The notes: generated by a model not told the origin, from the sequence alone. A stretch of 13,636 nt of DNA from Nitrososphaerota archaeon (GCA_027886925.1 JAPCJN010000045.1:1-13636); one strand, 5' to 3'; positions 1-6,721 are shown, counted from the stretch's first letter. A program made the numbers and translations.

Positions 1-302
1 CTGAGTGGGATCAAGATGCGGAAGACTTCGGAAGGAAGCTTCGCCCAGGGTGCAGGTTAGTGACCCTTCACTTGCCGTTGGTCGGCGTCCTTCCCGACTC
101 AGTTGACTACCCTTTCTTCATGATGAAGTTGCCATTCACCAGAACCCGAAGTCTGTCTGAATGGACGGCGAGAGTGCTTTCCATACCCGCTGACGCGAGA
201 CAACTCATCGAGGAATTGGATTCTGACTACTATTATGGATACGACAAACGGAAGTTCAAGAAGCTGATCTCGGAAAGATTCGATTCTCAAGTACCGAAGT
301 AG
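1..302 (+). CDS. 3' end of a gene entering from the left, possible SAM-dependent methyltransferase
   Basis: The frame ending at the TAG at 300-302 is open all the way to the first base of the window (first full codon at 3-5), so this is the C-terminal ~99 residues of a longer protein. The GTG at 60 is probably internal, because the codons before it (EWDQDAEDFGRKLRPGCRLV) look like real protein running straight into it. The phrase 'LRPGCRLVTLHLPLVGVLP' resembles the late strand of class I SAM methyltransferases of the DOT1/PrmA-like kind, where a product chain is described as 'the enzyme with a rising LkpG.rlV' motif. The N-terminal SAM-binding glycine loop would lie outside the window, so the assignment cannot be confirmed here. 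The tail is basic and charged (YYYGYDKRKFKK). It converges on the MFS gene with a 41-bp gap. Confidence is fair that it is coding and low for the function. Confidence 0.5.
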   Translation, partial: EWDQDAEDFGRKLRPGCRLVTLHLPLVGVLPDSVDYPFFMMKLPFTRTRSLSEWTARVLSIPADARQLIEELDSDYYYGYDKRKFKKLISERFDSQVPK

Positions 303-343
303 GGACGAACTGGCGACCTGCATCGAACTCTTCGCAAAGCTCA

Positions 344-2278
344 TCATCTAACAACGACAACCGTCACTTCGGAGTTCGCGACGACGCCGGCAGAGACGCT
401 TCCCTGAAGGAACCTCCCGGACGCGCCTAGTCCGCGCGTGCCTATCACTATCAAGTCGGCGCCCTCCTTTTTCGCAGTCTCTACTATCGCGTTTGCCGGC
501 GGTCCATTCCCCCTGACGACTGTGCCTCCTGCGACTGATTCGCCCGCGCTTTTTGCCTCACCGACGACCGAGTTGACGTAGGCCGCGGCTTCCTTCTCGG
601 CATAGTCATACCGCTCCTTTAGGATTCCTGGCCCTGATCCCCCGGCTCTGGGGCTCGAAGGAGTCACGTTGGATGGAGATTGGACAACTCGTAGGACGTC
701 GAGTTCCGCGTGGTAATCCCGAGCAAAGCTGATCGCCGTCCTTGCTGCTCGTTCTCCGTTCTCAGAACCGTCGACCGCTACGAGAATCTTGTTCATGGCG
801 AAAGACCTTTTCCCTTCCGCCACTGAGGCCGATAGTGGAGCAGTCGCGTCCAGAATCGTGTCCCTAGACATCACGACCATCTTCGGGCTTTTCATGAGCG
901 AAGCGAAGGCTATCCCTACGACTGAGAGGACTGCGGCCCCGAGAAAGGCGTACCGAAACCCGGCTACGGTCGCGGCGGCTGCGGTCACCGACCCTCCAAG
1001 GCTGGCTGCCACTATCCCGACTATTGTCACGGCGATCGCGAGGCCGACGGGACCTCCGACCTGGGTCGACGTGTTAATGAGCCCAGAGGCTAGACCTTCC
1101 TCGCCCTTCCTCGCCCCGCTCAGCGCGGCAATGTTGAAGGCGGTGAAGCTCAAGGCAGCTCCCAAGGAGACCACGAGCATCTCCGGCAAAAGACCAGTGA
1201 CAAAAGGCGTGCCGACGGCGAGCTGGGCGAGCAAGAGGAAGCCAGCGGCCTGGATCGTCGTGCCGACTATCAGTACCGGCTTCGGGCCGAAGCGCGTCAC
1301 GAGCTTCGCTGAGAGATAGCCGCCCACCGAGAGGAAGACCAGGGCCGTCGGCAGGAAGGAAATGCCGGCAGAAAGGGCAGAGTAACCTTGTATCTGCTGG
1401 AGGTAGATCGTGAGCAGAAAGATCATGGAGCTCACCGCGGCGATAGTGAGGATCGCGAGCGCGTTCGCGCCGAAGATGGCCCCGCGCCGAAGGAAGGATA
1501 GCGGCATGAGGGGGGCGCTGGATCGCTGTTCGATCACAAGGAAGCCTGCTAAGACGATGGTGGAGAGGCCGAGAGGCGCAAGAGTCTGGAGCGAAAGAAG
1601 GCCGCTGTTCGCCGCGTTGGTCAGAGCATATACAAGGATCGACAATCCCGCGGTCACCGAGAGCGCGCCTGGTAGGTCAAGCCTTCTCTGGGTAGTGTCG
1701 CCCCGGCTCTCGACCAGGAGCCGATTAGCCAGAACCGCGGTCAGGATGCCTATGGGGACGTTCACGAAGAAGATGGACCTCCAGCCCAGAGTCGCGGTGA
1801 GCACGCCCCCTAGTATCACTCCTGCAGCGAAGCCCGCAGAAGAGACTGCGGCGAAGACACTAAGGGCCCGGTTTCTTTCGCGTCCCTCTTGGAATGTGAC
1901 TACGAGCAACGAGAGGCCCGTCGCCGAGGCTATCGCGGCCCCTATCCCCTGGACTGCCCTTGCACCGATGAGCACACTTTCAGACGGTGCTAGACCCCCT
2001 GCTAGTGAAGAAAGCGCGAAGACGACCAATCCAATCGCGAAGAGCCTGCGGCGGCCGTAGAGGTCTGAAGCACGGCCACTGAGAAGGAGAAACCCTGCGA
2101 ACGTGAGGCCATAGGCGCTCACTATCCACTGGCTGTCGGCCAGGGATATCCCTAGCTCGTTGCGCATGGTAGGCAGCGCGATTTGGACTATCGAAAAGTC
2201 CAGGACGATCACGAACTGTGCTGCTACGAGCAGCGAGAGGATTAGGGTAAGCCGCGGTGGCGAAGGAGTTTTCTTCAT
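344..2278 (-). CDS. MFS drug-efflux transporter (DHA2/EmrB-QacA type) fused to a C-terminal universal stress protein domain
   Basis: This is a 644-residue fusion. Residues ~10-462 form a 14-helix major facilitator of the H+-coupled drug antiporter kind. Visible motifs are the D1-like 'VLDFSIVQIALPTM' (~25-38), motif A 'GRASDLYGRRR' (68-78) between helices 2 and 3, and the antiporter segment from 'GFAAGVILGG' (~149) through 'LGWRSIFFVNVPIG' (~164-177). After a polar linker, residues 495-644 are a complete UspA domain beginning 'MNKILVAVDGSENG'. It carries the ATP-binding signature G-x2-G-x9-G-S at 613-627 (GTRGLGASGRFLQGS). The family role is export of amphipathic compounds across the cytoplasmic membrane; the Usp part would sit in the cytoplasm and may sense ATP or stress (inferred). 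The ATG at 2276-2278 is preceded by a TATA-like box. An internal ATG (794-796) opens the Usp domain, so separate translation of it is possible. Efflux class is well supported; substrate unknown. Confidence 0.9.
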   Translation of the reverse strand: MKKTPSPPRLTLILSLLVAAQFVIVLDFSIVQIALPTMRNELGISLADSQWIVSAYGLTFAGFLLLSGRASDLYGRRRLFAIGLVVFALSSLAGGLAPSESVLIGARAVQGIGAAIASATGLSLLVVTFQEGRERNRALSVFAAVSSAGFAAGVILGGVLTATLGWRSIFFVNVPIGILTAVLANRLLVESRGDTTQRRLDLPGALSVTAGLSILVYALTNAANSGLLSLQTLAPLGLSTIVLAGFLVIEQRSSAPLMPLSFLRRGAIFGANALAILTIAAVSSMIFLLTIYLQQIQGYSALSAGISFLPTALVFLSVGGYLSAKLVTRFGPKPVLIVGTTIQAAGFLLLAQLAVGTPFVTGLLPEMLVVSLGAALSFTAFNIAALSGARKGEEGLASGLINTSTQVGGPVGLAIAVTIVGIVAASLGGSVTAAAATVAGFRYAFLGAAVLSVVGIAFASLMKSPKMVVMSRDTILDATAPLSASVAEGKRSFAMNKILVAVDGSENGERAARTAISFARDYHAELDVLRVVQSPSNVTPSSPRAGGSGPGILKERYDYAEKEAAAYVNSVVGEAKSAGESVAGGTVVRGNGPPANAIVETAKKEGADLIVIGTRGLGASGRFLQGSVSAGVVANSEVTVVVVR

Positions 2279-2311
2279 AGAAATCCGGTAAGAACTAGGC
2301 CTAAATCGCGG

Positions 2312-2324
2312 GTCTAATAAATGT
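2312..2324 (-). promoter_or_regulatory. TATA-like box for the MFS-Usp gene
   Basis: Read on the minus strand this is ACATTTATTAGAC, an AT-rich archaeal TATA-like element in a GC-rich background. Transcription would start near 2290, about 12 nt before the ATG. It lies in the 93-bp gap between the cupredoxin-like gene and the transporter, so the transporter probably has its own promoter. Confidence 0.45.
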
Positions 2325-2371
2325 GGTAGTATTCTCCAACTAAGTAGGTATTACAAACCCATTTCCGTCTC

Positions 2372-2827
2372 TTACGCGCCGACCATCAGATTACCCGTGA
2401 TGGTGGAATTCTTCTCGCGAGGGTTGTTCGGGTCCGTGATAACCGATGTGAAAGTGAAAGTTCCGACCTTGTCAGCTACGAACGACATTCGTTGAGTGGT
2501 CCCGGCCGAAATCGTTTGATTGATGTTGAATTGCGGAAATAGGAAATAACGCGCGGCATCGTCGTGGTTGCTTACCGCAAGCATGACTGTTATTCCCTGC
2601 CTCGCGGTGATGTTCCCCGGATTGAAGTTGTTTATGTTCTTCACAGGATCCGTCTCGACAATCTGCAACACGATTTCAGTCTGGGTAGATGTCGCCGTTG
2701 AACCTGCACCCTGAGTCTGGGACTGCATCGACGTGTAAACGTAAATGCCTGCACCTGCCGCTAGCACGATGACGATGACCACCGCTGCAGCAAGCGCGCG
2801 GCTAATGGCAACAGTGTTCGCTCGCAT
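2372..2827 (-). CDS. membrane-anchored cupredoxin-like (COX2-type) protein lacking copper ligands
   Basis: I place the start at the ATG at 2825-2827 (151 residues). The frame can be extended to a GTG at 2956, but the added 43 residues look non-coding and overlap promoter-like sequence. Residues ~10-32 form one N-terminal membrane anchor (ISRALAAAVVIVIVLAAGAG), followed by a Gln/Ser/Thr-rich linker and then a β-rich domain (~50-150) facing outside. The part 'VMLAVSNHDDAARYFLFPQF' and 'RMSFVADKVGTFTF' matches the cupredoxin fold of cytochrome oxidase subunit II-like proteins. The place where CuA proteins have C-x3-C-x3-H-x2-M holds 'TSVITDPNNPREKNS' instead, with no Cys, His or Met. The domain therefore probably does not bind copper in the usual way, and its role is unknown. 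The gene is codirectional with the MFS transporter, 93 bp upstream of it. The fold call is moderate. Confidence 0.65.
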   Translation of the reverse strand: MRANTVAISRALAAAVVIVIVLAAGAGIYVYTSMQSQTQGAGSTATSTQTEIVLQIVETDPVKNINNFNPGNITARQGITVMLAVSNHDDAARYFLFPQFNINQTISAGTTQRMSFVADKVGTFTFTSVITDPNNPREKNSTITGNLMVGA

Positions 2828-2857
2828 CAACGTCGACGATGCTCCGTCGAAACTCGA

Positions 2858-2870
2858 CTTAATATTTGCT
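2858..2870 (-). promoter_or_regulatory. TATA-like box supporting the 2827 start
   Basis: Read on the minus strand this is AGCAAATATTAAG. A start site ~26 nt downstream would fall near 2838, giving a leader of about 11 nt to the ATG at 2827. This supports the shorter cupredoxin-like ORF. Confidence 0.4.
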
Positions 2871-2942
2871 CCGACATTCTGATACAATCTAATCGATGAT
2901 TGATGAAGTGGCCCGGCGGAGTCGTGTCGCATAGATGTCACT

Positions 2943-2953
2943 TCTATATATTG
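2943..2953 (-). promoter_or_regulatory. second, stronger TATA-like element upstream of the cupredoxin-like gene
   Basis: On the minus strand this reads CAATATATAGA, closer to an archaeal TATA consensus than the element at 2858-2870. Transcription would begin near 2921, leaving a ~94-nt leader before the ATG at 2827. It could be an alternative or distal promoter. Confidence 0.35.
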
Positions 2954-2967
2954 CACCTACGGCGAGT

Positions 2968-2995
2968 TGCCCAAGGTTCGATAATGCCCAAGGTT
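2968..2995. repeat. 11-bp direct repeat TGCCCAAGGTT, two copies
   Basis: TGCCCAAGGTT occurs at 2968-2978 and again at 2985-2995, a 17-bp period. The copies lie just upstream of the distal TATA-like element of the minus-strand cupredoxin-like gene, so a regulator-binding role is possible but unproven. Confidence 0.5.
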
Positions 2996-3029
2996 GGGTC
3001 TACCGCTACCATTGCTGATAACAGATAAG

Positions 3030-3071
3030 CCGAAAAATAGCATTTCGGAGCCGAAACCTGGCTGACCGAAA
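3030..3071. repeat. CCGAAA cluster with a 6-bp stem-loop
   Basis: CCGAAA occurs at 3030, 3051 and 3066 in the same orientation. An inverted copy TTTCGG at 3043-3048 pairs with the first across a 7-nt loop. Four copies in 42 bp of a divergent promoter region suggests a multi-site operator or an RNA hairpin, but neither is shown. Confidence 0.45.
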
Positions 3072-3178
3072 ATCTCAGAGACGAGGCAGAGCCTACAGGT
3101 CATTGACTCGTTCGGATGGTCGTAACTTGATGGGCTCCAAGAGGGCTCAAAGGTCAAAATCGCACGTCCACGGCTTAC

Positions 3179-3187
3179 ATTAATAAT
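3179..3187 (+). promoter_or_regulatory. TATA-like box for the DrrAB-like operon
   Basis: ATTAATAAT is centred ~28 bp before the TTG at 3211. That is the spacing expected if the mRNA begins at the start codon, and it supports the unusual TTG start. Confidence 0.5.
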
Positions 3188-3210
3188 CGGCAAAGCTCGC
3201 CATTCGCCCC

Positions 3211-4182
3211 TTGAACGACGCCGGCCCATCCATCGACGCGCGGGGGCTAACTAAGAGGTTCGGGGACAGGGATGCGGTCGCAGACATGACCTTCCAGGTG
3301 GCGAGGTCGGAGATCTTCGGCTTCCTCGGCCCGAACGGGGCGGGGAAGACGACCACCACGAAGATGCTGACGACGCTGCTCCCGCCGACCTCCGGCAGCG
3401 CGACCGTCGCAGGCTTCGACCTCAGGACCGAAGGAGCCAGGATCCGCCAGAGGATAGGGGTCGTCCAGCAACAGGATAGCTTCGACCAGGGCCTCAACGT
3501 CGAGACGAGCATGGACATTTATGGGCTGCTTTGGGGCGTCCCCAAGAACGTGAGGAGGGACAGGGTGGCGGAGCTCATCGAAAGGTTCTCGATGGAGGAG
3601 TTCAGGAAGAAGGGCACTCTCGACCTGTCGACCGGGCAGAGGAGGCGGCTCCAGGTCGCCCGCGAGTTCGTCCACGACATGGACCTGCTCTTCCTCGACG
3701 AGCCCACCGTCGGGCTCGACCCCATAGTGAGGAGGGATGCTCTCAACTACTTCAAGGAGAGGGTCCGCGACGGCCTCTCCATCTTCTTCACGACCCACAT
3801 CCTCGAGGAGGCCGAGTACCTCTGCAACAGGATAGCGGTGATCAACCGGGGACGTGTGGTCGCGATAGACACGCCGGCGAACCTCAAGCGCAAGTTCGGC
3901 ACCGCGAAGGAGGTCGAGTTCAAGTTCCTCGAGGGCGCGTCAGCAGAGTTCCAGCAGCTCTTGTCGCACCAAGGCGACGTTGCCTCCGTGGAGTTCGACG
4001 AGCCGACGGGCGTCTACAGGGCGAAGACCTCGAAGCCTGAGACGGTCATACCGGAGATTTACAGAACCGCCGAAGGGCTGGGCCTCCACGTCTCGTCTAT
4101 CTACATCGCGGAGACGACCCTTGAGGACGCGTTCATCAGCATGATCGAAGGGCAGGGCGGGGAGGGGGCGAAGGCCGGCTGA
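3211..4182 (+). CDS. ABC exporter ATP-binding protein, DrrA-like
   Basis: This 323-residue nucleotide-binding subunit hydrolyses ATP to drive an ABC-2 exporter at the cytoplasmic membrane. All core motifs are intact: Walker A GPNGAGKT (40-47), Q-loop within VVQQQD (84-89), signature LSTGQRRRL (139-147), Walker B LLFLDEP (159-165), D-loop GLD (168-170) and switch His in FFTTHILEE (192-200). A ~90-residue C-terminal extension after ~230 is typical of the daunorubicin-resistance (DrrA) group. The start is TTG, placed by a TATA-like box 28 bp upstream; the residues that follow (SIDARGLTKRFGDRDAV) give the normal N-terminus of the family. The ABC-2 permease follows 8 bp after the stop, so the two form an operon. 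The exported substrate cannot be told from sequence; antibiotics, lipids or glycans are all seen in this family. Confidence 0.93.
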   Translation: MNDAGPSIDARGLTKRFGDRDAVADMTFQVARSEIFGFLGPNGAGKTTTTKMLTTLLPPTSGSATVAGFDLRTEGARIRQRIGVVQQQDSFDQGLNVETSMDIYGLLWGVPKNVRRDRVAELIERFSMEEFRKKGTLDLSTGQRRRLQVAREFVHDMDLLFLDEPTVGLDPIVRRDALNYFKERVRDGLSIFFTTHILEEAEYLCNRIAVINRGRVVAIDTPANLKRKFGTAKEVEFKFLEGASAEFQQLLSHQGDVASVEFDEPTGVYRAKTSKPETVIPEIYRTAEGLGLHVSSIYIAETTLEDAFISMIEGQGGEGAKAG

Positions 4183-4190
4183 ACGCGTAT

Positions 4191-4943
4191 GTGCGGCTGG
4201 TCTACCGGAACCTGAGGGCCAACCTTGACAAGGCTTCCCTCTTCTTCGAACTGATCTTCCCCCTGTTCTTCATCTTCGTGCAGGGGTTCGCCCTCGGCGG
4301 GATAATCCCGCCCTTCGCCCTCGCCAACGGGAAGACTGTGAGCTACCCGCTCTTCCTCGCGGCGGGCGCGGTCACCCTCACCGTCATAAACGGAGGGACC
4401 AATGCCGGCACCCAACTCTGGTACGACCGGAAGAACGGGATGTTCGAGCAGATACTCATGGGCCCTTTCAACAGGGCGCAGTACATCCTCAGCATAATCC
4501 TCTCCACCCTGATCATAGGCATAGCCGCCTCATTGCTCGTCTTCCTCCTCGCCTTCCCGGTGCTGGGCTCGGGCCTCGCTGTGACCGTCTGGGGCGCCCT
4601 CCTCGTGGCCGCGGCGCTCTTTCTGGGGACGATGTTCTTCGGCGGGTTCGCGATAGCGCTCTCCGTGGCTCTCAGGTCGTCCGAGAGCTTCCAGATTGTC
4701 TCCACGTTCGTCTTCTTCGTCTTTCTGTTCACATCGTCGGTGTTCTTCCCCTCGGCACAGGCCCCCGCGGCGATCCAGGCGGTAAGCCTCCTCAACCCGC
4801 TGACCTACACGACGGACGTCTTCCGCGCGGGGCTCTTCGACGCGTCGACGCCCTTCGTCGGGTTGGAGCTGCTGGCGCTGGCAGTCGAGGCGACGGCGGT
4901 CTTCGTCGTGGCCGTCGTCGCGTTCCGGCGCATCAGAGTGTAG
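4191..4943 (+). CDS. ABC-2 type exporter permease, DrrB-like
   Basis: This 250-residue membrane subunit partners with the ATPase just upstream. About six hydrophobic helices are visible, including 'FFELIFPLFFIFVQGFAL' near the N-terminus, 'YILSIILSTLIIGIAASLL', 'LFLGTMFFGGFAIAL', 'STFVFFVFLFTSSVFF' and a final helix before the basic tail FRRIRV. The conserved ABC-2 phrases 'MFEQILMGPFNRAQYIL' and 'LLNPLTYTTDVFR' (the latter before the last helix) are present. The GTG at 4191 comes 8 bp after the ATPase stop. GGAGG occurs at 4161-4165 but is too far away to act as its ribosome site. Length and gene order fit the family; the substrate is unknown. Confidence 0.9.
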   Translation: MRLVYRNLRANLDKASLFFELIFPLFFIFVQGFALGGIIPPFALANGKTVSYPLFLAAGAVTLTVINGGTNAGTQLWYDRKNGMFEQILMGPFNRAQYILSIILSTLIIGIAASLLVFLLAFPVLGSGLAVTVWGALLVAAALFLGTMFFGGFAIALSVALRSSESFQIVSTFVFFVFLFTSSVFFPSAQAPAAIQAVSLLNPLTYTTDVFRAGLFDASTPFVGLELLALAVEATAVFVVAVVAFRRIRV

Positions 4944-4950
4944 CGCCTTC

Positions 4951-4994
4951 CCGGAACGACGGGCCCGACAAGCGTTCCTCCCTCGTCGTTCCGG
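4951..4994. repeat. 11-bp perfect inverted repeat after the exporter operon
   Basis: CCGGAACGACG at 4951-4961 pairs with CGTCGTTCCGG at 4984-4994 across a 22-nt spacer, starting 8 bp after the permease stop. It could be a transcript-end hairpin or RNA-stabilising structure. No T-run follows, so a simple terminator is not shown. It could equally be an operator for the promoter at 5014. Confidence 0.6.
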
Positions 4995-5013
4995 CGCGGC
5001 CGCATTGAAGACA

Positions 5014-5021
5014 AGATATAC
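5014..5021 (+). promoter_or_regulatory. TATA-like box for the surface protein gene
   Basis: AGATATAC, within GACAAGATATACATG, would place the transcription start near 5044, about 12 nt before the ATG at 5056. The surface protein therefore probably has its own promoter despite lying downstream of the exporter. Confidence 0.5.
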
Positions 5022-5055
5022 ATGAGGCGTGCCCAACCTCCTCTGACGTCTCAAG

Positions 5056-6165
5056 ATGAAGAGGCTCGCCCAGGCGCTCGTTCTGGTCGTGATGTTCGCG
5101 CTGCCAGGCGTGACTGCGCAGGCAGACCCGCCGCCGGGTGCGACCGGCCCGATCATAGCCCATGAGCTGACGGCCCTTGCCTGGGACGGGAAGGAGTTCA
5201 TCGCCTCTTATGGGGAGAACAAGTCCGCGCTCCTGAACGTGAGCCTGGCCGGGCAGCGGGTGATCCCCTTCGCGCGGAATTTTTCGGCGACGAAGGAGGC
5301 GTATGTCGCTATCTCTCAGGGAGACGCCGGCTTCCCCAAGGGCTATGTGTATGTCAGCGCCGACCTCTCCATCTTCGAGTTCACCCCGACGGGGAGCAGC
5401 TGGAGGGTCTTCTCCTCTCCGCCTGGCGCCTCCCGGATTTCTTACCTCGCCTTCGACACCGTCGGCACTTGGGGCCACCTGCTCTTCGCCCTGGACGACA
5501 ACGGTCTTCTGTGGTCGATCAACGCGGACGGCACAGCGAAGGTCCTGGAGAACTTCTCGAACTTCGGGCAGGGCCAGGCGCTGAAGCCGGAGGGAATCGT
5601 GGTCGCGCCCCAGTCTTTCGGCGCTTTCGGGGGCCAGTTGATCATAACCCTCCAGGCCGCGACCAGGGTGCTAGCGATCCCGCCGAACGACACGAGCAAG
5701 GTAGTCACCATCGCGCAGCTTCCGGGCGAAGAGCCTGAGAGCGTCCTCGCGATACCTCCCAACAGCGACCTCTACGTCGCGGCATGGGTCAACGGGACGG
5801 CCTACCGGATGCCCGCGGCCGACCTCTTGAGATATGTCGGCTCGCTGATTGTGGTAACCGAAGGCGAGCTCGAGCCCTTCAGCTCCTTCACCATCCTGCA
5901 GGCGACTGGTGACAACGTGACCAAGACAAGGATAGCGACCGTCTCAGGAAGCCCGCATCTCGAGGGAGCTAGCTTCGTCCCATCATCTTTGGACAGCACT
6001 ACCCTCATCGGCACCGCCATCAACAACCCCACACCCGCAGTCCCGAACATCGAGGTCACCGCGACAGTCATCGGGTTGATGCTGGGACTCGCCGCCGTCG
6101 TTATCCTGGCAACGATATTGAAACTCAAGCGCGGCCGAAGCAGCATCGGAGAAAACGGACGCTAG
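5056..6165 (+). CDS. secreted, C-terminally anchored surface protein, β-propeller-like
   Basis: The protein has 369 residues. Residues 1-22 are a signal peptide ending in ALPGVTAQA. Residues ~335-357 are a single C-terminal membrane helix followed by a basic cytoplasmic tail (KLKRGRSS). The domain between would lie outside the cell. It shows repeated β-rich units such as 'TALAWDGKEFIASYG', 'GYVYVSADLSIFEFTP', 'HLLFALDDNGLLWSIN' and 'SDLYVAAWVNGTAYRM', the style of a β-propeller. I cannot assign a specific family or catalytic site. Seven N-glycosylation sequons (N55, N61, N75, N166, N211, N246, N287) fit an exposed archaeal glycoprotein. It lies 112 bp after the exporter permease, separated by an inverted repeat and its own TATA-like box. 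Function unknown; surface location is well supported. Confidence 0.75.
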   Translation: MKRLAQALVLVVMFALPGVTAQADPPPGATGPIIAHELTALAWDGKEFIASYGENKSALLNVSLAGQRVIPFARNFSATKEAYVAISQGDAGFPKGYVYVSADLSIFEFTPTGSSWRVFSSPPGASRISYLAFDTVGTWGHLLFALDDNGLLWSINADGTAKVLENFSNFGQGQALKPEGIVVAPQSFGAFGGQLIITLQAATRVLAIPPNDTSKVVTIAQLPGEEPESVLAIPPNSDLYVAAWVNGTAYRMPAADLLRYVGSLIVVTEGELEPFSSFTILQATGDNVTKTRIATVSGSPHLEGASFVPSSLDSTTLIGTAINNPTPAVPNIEVTATVIGLMLGLAAVVILATILKLKRGRSSIGENGR

Positions 6166-6518
6166 GATTTTGGAGAAGGTGCGGCGGCGCCAAAGGTCGT
6201 CCTTGAGGGCGGGTCTCTCCTTCTCATCAACAAGTACGCCGCGACGACGGTGCCGAATATCGCACCTATGATGATCATCGGAACCCCGATGTCAGCACCG
6301 GTCTCGGTGCTATAGATTCCGAAGAGGAGCATGAGGATCGAGTTCAGCGCCGCGAGCGTGCTGCTCATCTGGGCCAGAGGGAAAGTGCTGGCGCGTTGGG
6401 TCTGCGCCTGCGAAAACAGTTGTTTCACCAGCTCATCGTATTGCTTTCGTGCCTCGACAGACTCAAGATACCTCCCTCTCCAATATTCTATCGTATCACG
6501 TGCGTCTTCCAGACTCAT
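6162..6518 (-). CDS. small membrane protein with N-terminal helical segment and two TM helices
   Basis: The protein has 118 residues and I do not recognise its family. Residues ~1-45 are charged and likely helical (SLEDARDTIEYWRGRYLES, then KQYDELVKQLFSQAQTQ). Two hydrophobic helices follow at ~50-70 (STLAALNSILMLLFGIY) and ~76-97 (VPMIIIGAIFGTVVAAYLL), then a positive stretch RRRDPP. The second helix ends at the arginines, which favours both termini facing the cytoplasm. The ATG at 6516-6518 is the only good start, with an in-frame stop 15 nt upstream at 6531-6533. The gene converges on the surface protein gene, and the two stops share the palindrome CTAG at 6162-6165. Function unknown. Confidence 0.7.
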   Translation of the reverse strand: MSLEDARDTIEYWRGRYLESVEARKQYDELVKQLFSQAQTQRASTFPLAQMSSTLAALNSILMLLFGIYSTETGADIGVPMIIIGAIFGTVVAAYLLMRRRDPPSRTTFGAAAPSPKS

Positions 6519-6566
6519 GCGCGATGCCCTTCATCCATGACGGCACAGCCTGAAGAAGCAGCTCCT

Positions 6567-6576
6567 GAATAAATTC
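6567..6576 (-). promoter_or_regulatory. TATA-like box for the two-TM protein
   Basis: On the minus strand this reads GAATTTATTC. It would start transcription near 6545, about 27 nt before the ATG at 6518. Confidence 0.4.
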
Positions 6577-6708
6577 TCCTAAAAACGCCAACGTTCGGCC
6601 ACGAAGTTCCCATGTCCGCCTAAACTCGGCGACGTGTCGCTGCCGTGTAGAGCCGTCCAATCAACACCGTGAGGGTCAGAACAGTCCTGTGAGCCGAGCG
6701 GAGGGGTT

Positions 6709-6721
6709 CGACGAGTCGTCG
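6709..6721. promoter_or_regulatory. 6-1-6 palindrome upstream of the TBP promoter
   Basis: CGACGA-G-TCGTCG is a perfect inverted repeat with a single central base, 39 bp before the TATA box of the TBP gene. It could bind a dimeric regulator; chance occurrence in GC-rich DNA is also possible. Confidence 0.35.

Larger units (their letters stand above)
2954..3176. other. intergenic spacer without a credible gene, with short repeats
   Basis: The full divergent gap between the cupredoxin-like start (2827) and the ABC ATPase start (3211) is 383 bp. This central part has no ORF with believable protein character and no tRNA-like cloverleaf that I can see. It is less GC-rich than the genes beside it. 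It holds an 11-bp direct repeat and a cluster of CCGAAA motifs, listed separately. Confidence 0.5.

Noticed and set aside
60..302. Complete 80-residue protein starting at GTG 60
   Set aside because: The frame is open to the window edge and the codons before GTG 60 read as protein continuous with it, so it is better treated as the end of a longer gene.
2828..2956. N-terminal extension of the cupredoxin-like protein to GTG 2956
   Set aside because: The extension has no protein-like pattern, contains TATA-like elements, and the anchor helix follows directly after the ATG at 2827.
2957..3229. 90-residue minus-strand ORF in the divergent spacer
   Set aside because: It starts inside the ABC ATPase gene and its composition (Arg/Ser/Gly-rich, no recognisable pattern) looks non-coding.
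3531..4040. Long Arg/Gly/Pro-rich ORF on the plus strand inside the ABC ATPase gene
   Set aside because: It is a frame shadow of a gene with all ABC motifs; GC-rich DNA produces long open alternate frames.
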